NCBI GenBank assembly: GCA_938049795.1
Contig: CALLCD010000074.1
Coordinates: forward strand, 1 to 6,734
Length of the DNA: 6,734 nt
DNA from: an uncultured Hyphomonadaceae bacterium
GTDB lineage: Bacteria > Pseudomonadota > Alphaproteobacteria > Caulobacterales > Hyphomonadaceae
Direction: 5' to 3'
A program made the translations under genes and the position numbers. Shown one piece after another: positions 1 through 5,585 of the stretch. Positions within the stretch are counted from its first letter, which is position 1; every line of letters begins with the position of its first letter. The notes beneath the pieces were generated by a model. The model searched no databases. It was not told the DNA's origin and worked only from the letters and a program-made list of their open reading frames with translations.

Positions 1-1
1 A

Positions 2-1003
2 TCAAATCAGTTTGCGGTATCGCCTCACGATCATCCTGTGCAATTGAAGCCGCGTGAGCTGGGCGCCGTCAAACTCTATCATTGGTCGTGGATGCACTTA
101 TTGACCGAAGCCGATCTGCTTTTGTCCAATGAGGACGTCGCGGACCGTGACCAGAGAGTCTTGCTGAATGAGTTCCGGCGGTTTCTGACCCATGACAGCA
201 CCGGCGTCAAAGGGTTCGAGATGATGCCGTCCGAATGGCCAGATCTGGTCCGCAGCTTGGGGACGGGAGCTTTGTTGACGAACTCTACCGCAACGTTGCC
301 TCCTGTTATCTCCGCTTGGCATCAGGAGTTACGCGACCTTTGCCTAATTCTCTCTCGTCAAATCGGGGTGGCCGTTTCGGTCAAGCTGACCAGATCTGAG
401 GCAAAAGACCCCGCAAAGCGGCTGCGAAATGACATTGAAAAATTTGTCACCGAGCCGAATTTAGCGGGATCAATCGCGATACCCGAGGCCGCTGCCAAGC
501 TTGATATAAAGGTTGATGTTAGGGCGCGGAACATGTCTGTAGGTATGACATTGGACGCCCCCGAAGATCGGCAAAAGACCTCCGCGAGGATAAATTGGCT
601 CCTCAGGCAGTTGAAGTTTGAGGATCGCGACGATGCATTTGTGCGGGTGCATTGGCCGCGTGTGGGGTACAGCCAACATCTTCTCTCCGATGTCCGCCGC
701 GACGTTGCAATCGCAGCTGCTGCTCATCCCGACAGGGTTCCCAGCCGCCTTGAAATCGTGCTCATCAGGCGAACAGGTAAGAGGTTCTCCCAGAAGAGAA
801 ACTTTATCGAAGACATTGAACTGCTGGTCCCGGATTTTTACAACCATATCGGGGCAAAGCTGAAAGCTTGGGCACCGAAAGCCCCCAAAGTTCGCGACAC
901 AAGAAATGATGCAGCAGATGTCACAACAGAGGCTATCTCCGAGGACGCTGAGCGGGCCGTCGAAGAGCTAGAAAAAGATGTGGGCCATACCACGCACCCA
1001 TAA
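2..1003 (+). CDS. Conserved protein of unknown function, C-terminal part (5' end outside the window); possible nuclease-like family
   Basis: The frame is open from base 2 to the TAA at 1001-1003. A GTG at 38 could be read as a start, but the codons before it give SNQFAVSPHDHP, which runs smoothly into the conserved region, so I read this as the tail of a longer gene. Numbering from base 38, visible landmarks are LYHWSW (13-18) followed by an LLTEA segment, DQRVLLNEFRRFL (38-50), DAPEDR (173-178), INWLLRQLK (185-193) and FIEDIELLVPDFY (256-268), then a charged tail. From memory this order (SNQ, HP, HWSW..LTEA, DQ..IL.EL.RYL, NWL.RQLK, FI......FY) matches a family of uncharacterised bacterial proteins whose full-length members have an N-terminal segment resembling a PD-(D/E)XK nuclease core (a D...ExK pattern). 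That segment would lie left of the window, so nuclease activity is an inference. No signal peptide or membrane segment is visible in this part. G+C is lower than in its neighbours (27 of 60 in bases 421-480). It is convergent with cobS. Confidence 0.75.
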   Translation, partial: SNQFAVSPHDHPVQLKPRELGAVKLYHWSWMHLLTEADLLLSNEDVADRDQRVLLNEFRRFLTHDSTGVKGFEMMPSEWPDLVRSLGTGALLTNSTATLPPVISAWHQELRDLCLILSRQIGVAVSVKLTRSEAKDPAKRLRNDIEKFVTEPNLAGSIAIPEAAAKLDIKVDVRARNMSVGMTLDAPEDRQKTSARINWLLRQLKFEDRDDAFVRVHWPRVGYSQHLLSDVRRDVAIAAAAHPDRVPSRLEIVLIRRTGKRFSQKRNFIEDIELLVPDFYNHIGAKLKAWAPKAPKVRDTRNDAADVTTEAISEDAERAVEELEKDVGHTTHP

Positions 1004-1027
1004 AGCGGCGCGCTTAGCCATTACCAC

Positions 1028-2011
1028 CTACCCCACCTTCACCATCAGCGCGCTTTCGGGCAACTCCTCGGCAAAACAGCGCTGGTACATTTCCGCGACC
1101 ATAGGCCGTTCGAGCTCGTCACATTTGTTCAGGAAGGTCATCCGGAAGGCATGGCCCAGATGCCCGAATATGGCGAAATTTTCGGCCCATGTGATCACCG
1201 TGCGCGGGCTCATCACGGTAGAAATATCCCCATTCATGAACGCATTCCGCGTCAGATCCGCCAGCCGCACCATTTTCGACAGCGTCTCCTCGTCAACGCC
1301 GGTGGACTTGGTTTTGACGATCTCCACCTCGGCATCATGTGCGAGATAATTGAGCGTGGTGACAATGCTCCAGCGGTCCATCTGGCCCTGATTGAGCTGC
1401 TGGGTGCCATGATACATGCCGGTCGTGTCGCCAAGGCCGACCGTGTTCGTCGTCGCAAACAGCCGGAAATACGGGTTCGGCGTGATCACGCGGTTCTGGT
1501 CAAGCAGGGTCAGCTTGCCCGACGCTTCAAGAATGCGCTGGATCACAAACATCACGTCCGGCCGCCCCGCATCATATTCGTCAAACGTAATCGCGACGGG
1601 GCGTTGCAGCGCCCAAGGCAGAATACCTTCGCGGAACTCGGTGATCTGCTGGCCGTCCTTGAGCACAATCGCATCCTTGCCAACCATATCAATCCGGCTG
1701 ACATGGCTATCCAGATTAACCCGGATTAACGGCCAGTTCAGCCGCGCGGCGATCTGCTCGATATGGGTGGACTTGCCCGTGCCGTGATAGCCTTGGACCA
1801 TAACGCGGCGATTATGCTCAAACCCCGCCAGCACTGCCATCGTGGTCTGCGGGTCAAACCTGTAGCTCTCATCAAGCTCGGGCACATATTCGGTGCGGGT
1901 CTTGAAGCCATGCACACTCATATCCGTGTCAAGGCCAAACACCTTCTTCACGTCGATTTTGACACTCGGTTTCAGGCCGTCCAATTGGTCGGTATCGCTC
2001 ATCACAGTCAT
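1028..2011 (-). CDS. cobS: Cobaltochelatase subunit CobS (AAA+ ATPase)
   Basis: CobS is the AAA+ motor of the aerobic CobN-CobS-CobT cobaltochelatase, which uses ATP to insert cobalt into hydrogenobyrinic acid a,c-diamide in the cytoplasm. The 327-residue product matches the usual length (about 330). Visible motifs are a Walker A, GYHGTGKST (74-82); a Walker B, ITFDEYD (141-147); a sensor-1-like ATTN (186-189); DRW (212-214), near the expected arginine finger; and SPRTVITWAEN (268-278) in the sensor-2 region. The N-terminal stretch with VFGLD (24-28) is also typical of CobS. The ATG at 2011 is preceded on the minus strand by GAGAAG at a spacing of 7 bases. An in-frame ATG at 2002 (MSDTDQ) is an alternative start three codons in. 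The stop is TAG at 1028-1030. The partner gene cobT, usually next downstream, is absent: the next gene lies on the other strand and is unrelated. No cobalamin riboswitch was recognised upstream. Confidence 0.95.
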   Translation of the reverse strand: MTVMSDTDQLDGLKPSVKIDVKKVFGLDTDMSVHGFKTRTEYVPELDESYRFDPQTTMAVLAGFEHNRRVMVQGYHGTGKSTHIEQIAARLNWPLIRVNLDSHVSRIDMVGKDAIVLKDGQQITEFREGILPWALQRPVAITFDEYDAGRPDVMFVIQRILEASGKLTLLDQNRVITPNPYFRLFATTNTVGLGDTTGMYHGTQQLNQGQMDRWSIVTTLNYLAHDAEVEIVKTKSTGVDEETLSKMVRLADLTRNAFMNGDISTVMSPRTVITWAENFAIFGHLGHAFRMTFLNKCDELERPMVAEMYQRCFAEELPESALMVKVG

Positions 2012-2060
2012 GGAAAATCTTCTCGTCCAGCGTCGGGTCAGTCTGCTTCTCTAGCACGCT

Positions 2061-2094
2061 GGCGCGGCGGGCCAAGCGTTTCGCGCCGAAAACG
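2061..2094. repeat. Two overlapping inverted repeats upstream of cobS
   Basis: GGCGCG at 2061-2066 is the reverse complement of CGCGCC at 2082-2087, giving a 6-bp G+C stem with a 15-base loop. Overlapping it, CGTTTCG (2077-2083) and CGAAAACG (2087-2094) form an imperfect palindrome around CGC, with one extra base in the right arm. The two pairings share bases and cannot form together. They lie 50-83 bases upstream of the cobS start, where an operator or a leader hairpin could sit. Chance occurrence in G+C-rich DNA is quite possible. Confidence 0.3.
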
Positions 2095-2267
2095 TGGAAT
2101 TTGTCGCAAGAGCCATAGGCTAAAGCGGGGTGCGGGGCAGATGGAAGGCAGGTGTAAACAAACGCTGACAGCCTTGTGAAACCATGTGAGTTGTAAGGCC
2201 GCTTCGGGCTTGCCATTTACGCCGCTCACCTTGACCCCCCGCCAGAAAACGGGACAGACGTTCACCT

Positions 2268-2274
2268 AGAGGAA
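2268..2274 (+). promoter_or_regulatory. Ribosome binding site of the DUF547 gene
   Basis: AGAGGAA lies six bases before the ATG at 2281, a good Shine-Dalgarno match at normal spacing. It supports 2281 as the start, which also places the signal peptide correctly at the N-terminus. Confidence 0.7.
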
Positions 2275-2280
2275 TGAGAC

Positions 2281-3204
2281 ATGCAAAGACCATCACCAAG
2301 ACATCTCTTGCTAGGCGCCGCCGCTTTCATGATGCTGGCAGGCCCACTGGCAACCGCTCAAACCACACTTCCGCCGGAGGCATTCGCACAATTGACGCAA
2401 TCGGCCGAGACGAGCCAGACGGCGGTCAATTACAGCCCCCTTGCCGATTTCAATAACGCCTTTACCGATCAGCAGCGCGGCCGCACGCGGATCGCCTATG
2501 CCGCCGTCAAAACCGATGGCTCGGTCTTCCTCGCCCAATATATGCGCTATCTCACCAATGTGAACGTCACCGCGCTCAGCCGCGACGACCAATTGGCCTA
2601 TTGGCTCAACACCCGCAATCTCCTGATCGTGCAGGCCATGGCCGACGCGCCAAACCGCCGCCGCTTAAACCGCCTGCGCGGCACTGCCACCGCGCCCGGG
2701 CCCATGTGGACCGAAAAACGCATCACCGTGGGCGGCGTCGAACTGTCGATTGATGACATTGAACGCGGCATTCTCCTGGCGCATTTTAACGACGACCCGA
2801 ACCTGCTCTACGGCCTCTATCAGGGCACAACCAGCGGCCCATCTTTTCCTGAGGCCGCCTTTACCGGCGACACGGTCCGCCCCCAGCTTGCCGCTTTGGG
2901 GCAGGAGTTTGTAAACTCGCGCTCCGGCGTCAAGGCAAGCCGGTCCAAAGTCGAAGTGCCTGCCATTTATGACTGGTATGGCGAGGCGCTATTTGGCGGC
3001 GACGAGGCTGCGCGCACGGCACATCTGGCGGGCCTTGCTACCGGACGACGGGCCGAGCGCCTGTCCGCTGCCACCACCCTCAAGATCCGCAAATTCAGCT
3101 ATTCGAGCGACGAACTGGTCCTGCGCCAGCAAAACCTCGCAACCGGCGGCGCGGGTGATTACGGCAATCGCGGCGGCGGCGGTGTCGGCGGGGCAGGGTC
3201 CTAA
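2281..3204 (+). CDS. Exported DUF547 domain protein of unknown function
   Basis: The 307-residue product starts with a clear Sec-type signal peptide: basic residues at 3-7, a hydrophobic core around 9-23 (LLLGAAAFMMLAG and following), and an ATA site suggesting cleavage after residue 26. No lipobox cysteine is present, so a soluble periplasmic or secreted protein is expected. A DUF547-like domain spans about 85-235: FLAQYMRYL (83-91), DDQLAYWLNTRNLLIV (102-117), the SIDDIERGIL element (156-165), and QLAALGQEFVNSRSGV (202-217) leading to YDWYGEALF (230-238). The segment that in many members reads as a cysteine-containing SCP is SGPSFP here (185-190), without cysteine. The C-terminus ends in a glycine-rich tail (289-307). 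DUF547 has no settled biochemical role. It may share a transcript with the glycosyltransferase genes downstream on the same strand, after a 91-base gap. Confidence 0.85.
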   Translation: MQRPSPRHLLLGAAAFMMLAGPLATAQTTLPPEAFAQLTQSAETSQTAVNYSPLADFNNAFTDQQRGRTRIAYAAVKTDGSVFLAQYMRYLTNVNVTALSRDDQLAYWLNTRNLLIVQAMADAPNRRRLNRLRGTATAPGPMWTEKRITVGGVELSIDDIERGILLAHFNDDPNLLYGLYQGTTSGPSFPEAAFTGDTVRPQLAALGQEFVNSRSGVKASRSKVEVPAIYDWYGEALFGGDEAARTAHLAGLATGRRAERLSAATTLKIRKFSYSSDELVLRQQNLATGGAGDYGNRGGGGVGGAGS

Positions 3205-3219
3205 ACACTTTGCACGGGT

Positions 3220-3263
3220 GCGGGGGCGGTGCGCGCACATAAGCGAACGCCGCCGTCCCCTGC
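3220..3263 (+). other. G+C-rich stem-loop between the DUF547 and glycosyltransferase genes
   Basis: Bases 3220-3231 can pair with 3251-3263: 12 pairs by hand, including two G-T wobbles and one bulged T at 3256, with a 19-base loop. The core is GGGG (3223-3226) against CCCC (3257-3260). It starts 16 bases after the DUF547 stop and ends 33 bases before the next start. No T-run follows, so it is not a classical intrinsic terminator. A transcript-stability or read-through-limiting hairpin is the likelier role, if it has one. Confidence 0.45.
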
Positions 3264-3295
3264 CCAAATCCGGCAGAATGTGATAGCGGCGATCC

Positions 3296-4786
3296 ATGTC
3301 CGAAACTCCGTCGCCACCGATCAGCACGTTTGAGGGCCGCAAAGGGCTCTACGCGCTGTCCGGCCTTGGCCTTGTCATACTGCTTGGCTTTGTCGGCATT
3401 GTTCGCATCTCCCGCGAATTTGAATATGCCCAATGGGAGATCACGCCGCAGACTTGGGGCTATATCGCCGTTGCGGTCCTCCTCGGGGGCTTGTGTTCGG
3501 GCCTGCTCTGGCTGATCCCGCGCCTCAAGGACAGCCGGAAACTGCTCGGGGTGATCTTCCTTGTCGGATTGCTCGCCCGGCTCCTGATGTTTGCGTCAAA
3601 CCCCGTGCTTGAGGATGACTGGCACCGCTATCTCTGGGACGGGGCGAGCGTCGCAAACGGGGTCAGCCCTTATGCGTATGCGCCCGCTGAAGCGGCCCCG
3701 CTCAATCGGCTGGGCCAGCAGCTTGACTGGTCCGATGACCCCGATCTGGCAACGCTCCAAGCGCTGACTGAGGAAGATTTCACCGTCTATGCGCGGATCA
3801 ATTACCCCTATTTCAAAACCATCTACCCGCCCATCGCCCAAGGTGCGTTCGGTCTTGCGCATAGGCTCGCGCCGTTTAGCCTGAATGGCTGGCGCGCGGT
3901 CCTTTTGGGCGTGGATCTTGTCAGTTTCGCGCTTCTGGTATGGGCGCTGAAAGCCTATGGCCGGTCGGCGCTCTGGACGGGGCTGTACTGGTGGAACCCT
4001 GTTATTGTGCTCGAAATGTTCAATTCGGGGCATATGGACGGTCTGATTGTGCCAGCTCTGGTCGCGGTTTTACTGCTTGCGCGGCTGAACCGCTTGCGGC
4101 TGGCGCTCCTCGCGCTGGCGGGCGCGGCGGCGGTCAAGTTCTGGCCGGTTCTGCTGGCCCCTGCACTGGTGCGGCGGGTGATGTTCAAGCCGGTGCCGCT
4201 CCTGGGCTATGCGGCTCTGTTCTGTGTCGCGGCGGGCATACTGCTCTGGCCGCAATTGCAATATGTGGTCGGGGTGATCCCGGGGCAGGGGGTGGACGTG
4301 ATTGATGCCGATCAGGGGCTCGTCGCTTATGCCGAAGGGTGGCGGCGCAATGCTTTTGTGTTCACGCTCGTATCCGATGGCGTGCTCGGCTGGCTTGGCG
4401 ATGATGGCGCGCTGGCGCGGCGTCTGATCATGATTGCGGTGGCGCTTGGGGCCTTGCTGATCGCATGGCGGCGACCGGTGAACACGGACGCTTTGCCCGC
4501 CACTTGTCTCGCCATTGTCGCGCTTTTGGTCTTTCTCTCGCCGACCGGCTACCCTTGGTATCAGATCTGGCTGGCGGGGCTCATCCCGTTTGCGCCGAGG
4601 CTTGGCTATCTGGCCTTGATGACCTCCGCGCCGCTTTACTACACGCGATTTTTACTTGGCGATTCAGACCCAATCTATCAATATCTCATCGTACCTGTGG
4701 CATTCGGGCTGCCACTGCTTTTACTGGCTTTGCCATTGTTTTCACGAACAAAAAAGGATGATAGTTTTACGAATGACCCAGCCTGA
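3296..4786 (+). CDS. Polytopic membrane glycosyltransferase, GT-C fold, GT87/DUF2029-like
   Basis: The 496-residue protein is very hydrophobic, with about a dozen membrane segments, for example around 17-37, 54-74, 82-100, 199-219, 249-267, 301-318, 375-391, 402-416 and 462-482. Such enzymes move a sugar from a polyprenyl-phosphate donor to an acceptor on the outer face of the inner membrane. After the third segment comes the acidic loop EDDWHRYLWDG (106-116), then NGVSPYAYAP (121-130) and INYPYFKTIYPP (168-179). Later come WWNPVIVLEMFNSGHMDGL (232-250), KFWPVLLAP (281-289) and SPTGYPWYQIWLAGLIP (415-431). These are typical of GT87/DUF2029-like enzymes, and E106, D107 or D108 are the natural candidates for the catalytic acid. 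Donor sugar and acceptor cannot be told. The ATG at 3296 is forced: an in-frame TAG sits at 3284-3286 and no other start lies between. No clear Shine-Dalgarno precedes it. The GT2 gene overlaps its 3' end and probably supplies its lipid-linked donor. Confidence 0.85.
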   Translation: MSETPSPPISTFEGRKGLYALSGLGLVILLGFVGIVRISREFEYAQWEITPQTWGYIAVAVLLGGLCSGLLWLIPRLKDSRKLLGVIFLVGLLARLLMFASNPVLEDDWHRYLWDGASVANGVSPYAYAPAEAAPLNRLGQQLDWSDDPDLATLQALTEEDFTVYARINYPYFKTIYPPIAQGAFGLAHRLAPFSLNGWRAVLLGVDLVSFALLVWALKAYGRSALWTGLYWWNPVIVLEMFNSGHMDGLIVPALVAVLLLARLNRLRLALLALAGAAAVKFWPVLLAPALVRRVMFKPVPLLGYAALFCVAAGILLWPQLQYVVGVIPGQGVDVIDADQGLVAYAEGWRRNAFVFTLVSDGVLGWLGDDGALARRLIMIAVALGALLIAWRRPVNTDALPATCLAIVALLVFLSPTGYPWYQIWLAGLIPFAPRLGYLALMTSAPLYYTRFLLGDSDPIYQYLIVPVAFGLPLLLLALPLFSRTKKDDSFTNDPA

Positions 4787-5570
4787 CGCCCGCATTTCGG
4801 TGATTATTCCAGCCCTCAATGAGGAACAGGCCATTCGCGGTGTCGTCTCTCGCATTCCTGATTTTGTGACCGAAATTATTGTCGCTGACAATGGCTCGAC
4901 CGACCGCACCGCCGAGCGCGCAAGAGCGGCCGGTGCGCGGGTGATCTCGGTCCCGATGGCCGGCTATGGCCGGGCGTGTCTCGCTGGCGTGGCGCAGACC
5001 TCAGACGCGGACATATTGGTATTCCTCGATGGCGACGGCTCGGATGTGCCTGAAGAAATGGGCGCGCTGATTGCCCCTATCCTGTCTGGCGAGGTCGATA
5101 TGGTGATCGGCTCACGGGTTCTGGGCGAGGCGGAAAAAGGCTCGCTGACCGTGCCGCAGCGGTTTGGCAATTGGCTCGCATGCGCTTTGATGAAGGGGTT
5201 TTGGGGCGCGGAATTTACCGATCTCGGCCCGTTCCGCGCGATCCGACGGTCGGCTTATGAACAGCTCGATATGATCGCGCCCACTTATGGCTGGACGGTC
5301 GAGATGCAGGTGCGGGCGCTCAAGCGGAAGCTGGCCGTGGCCGATGTTCCGGTCAGCTATGGACGCCGGATCGGCCAATCGAAAATCTCGGGCACGGTGC
5401 GCGGCGTGGTGCTGGCGGGGGCTTATATTCTCGGCACGATCTTCGCTGAAAAGCTGGGCCGTGGCCCCAAACCGGCCAAGGCGCGAAGCCAGCCCGAAGT
5501 GTTTAATACAAATCAATACAAGGCTGTATCGCGGTCTCGCACGGCCAATATCCGCTCGATTGCGTCCTGA
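4773..5570 (+). CDS. GT2 family glycosyltransferase, polyprenyl-phosphate mannose/glucose synthase type
   Basis: This cytoplasmic GT-A enzyme (265 residues) probably transfers a hexose from a nucleotide sugar to a polyprenyl phosphate, like dolichyl-phosphate mannose or glucose synthases. Seen in order: SVIIPALNEE (9-18), IIVADNGSTDRT (35-46), the metal-binding DGDGSD (86-91) after VFL, DMVIGSR (109-115), FTDLGPFRAIRR (148-159), YGWTVEMQVRALKRK (172-186) and VPVSYGRRIGQSKISGT (192-208). A hydrophobic stretch at 211-228 could touch the membrane; there are no paired C-terminal transmembrane helices. A polar, basic tail (229-265) follows. I chose the ATG at 4773 because it places the GT2 core ten residues from the start. 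An in-frame ATG at 4758 has no room after the AAGGA at 4754-4758, and that AAGGA is 14 bases from 4773, somewhat far. The open frame further upstream (from 4656) is a shadow of the preceding gene. The 14-base overlap with that gene suggests translational coupling. The sugar is not determinable from sequence. Confidence 0.87.
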   Translation: MTQPDARISVIIPALNEEQAIRGVVSRIPDFVTEIIVADNGSTDRTAERARAAGARVISVPMAGYGRACLAGVAQTSDADILVFLDGDGSDVPEEMGALIAPILSGEVDMVIGSRVLGEAEKGSLTVPQRFGNWLACALMKGFWGAEFTDLGPFRAIRRSAYEQLDMIAPTYGWTVEMQVRALKRKLAVADVPVSYGRRIGQSKISGTVRGVVLAGAYILGTIFAEKLGRGPKPAKARSQPEVFNTNQYKAVSRSRTANIRSIAS

Positions 5571-5585
5571 ACACGCAAAGCGTCG

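Larger units (their letters stand above)
2012..2280. promoter_or_regulatory. Divergent intergenic region between cobS and the DUF547 gene
   Basis: These 269 bases must hold the promoters of both flanking genes. Short reading frames cross it on the minus strand, but none has a recognisable product or a good start context, so I treat it as non-coding. A TTGACC at 2231-2236 could be a -35 element for the right-hand gene, but I found no convincing -10 at 16-18 bases. Two inverted repeats lie closer to cobS (listed separately). I see no B12-box-like riboswitch core and no transposon end. Confidence 0.5.

Noticed and set aside
1003..1015. A short AAGCG-GCG-CGCTT hairpin between the convergent genes, as a possible bidirectional terminator.
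   Set aside because: The stem is only five pairs with a three-base loop, it overlaps the stop codon, and no T-run follows on either strand.
1716..1729. Two TTAA boxes resembling a CtrA-type TTAA-N7-TTAA site.
   Set aside because: The spacer is six bases rather than seven, and the bases lie inside cobS coding for the conserved IRVNLD segment, which explains the repeat.
2231..2259. A sigma-70 type promoter with TTGACC as -35 for the DUF547 gene.
   Set aside because: No acceptable -10 hexamer occurs 16-18 bases downstream, so I kept it as a possibility only within the intergenic entry.
1929..2265. Minus-strand open frames spanning the cobS upstream region (1929-2216 and 2038-2265).
   Set aside because: One runs into cobS in another frame, neither has a recognisable domain or a convincing ribosome binding site, and composition alone can keep such frames open here.
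2012..2280. A cobalamin riboswitch ahead of cobS.
   Set aside because: I could find no B12-box-like core or the expected set of paired helices in the minus-strand leader; a covariance-model search would settle it.
3160..3200. GGC-rich run near the end of the DUF547 gene as a tandem repeat or slippage site.
   Set aside because: It is short and irregular, and is explained by the glycine-rich tail of the protein in the main reading frame.
4656..4772. Upstream extension of the GT2 gene to an ATG at 4656.
   Set aside because: It would overlap the preceding gene by 131 bases and adds residues with no GT2 similarity; the family core begins right after the ATG at 4773.
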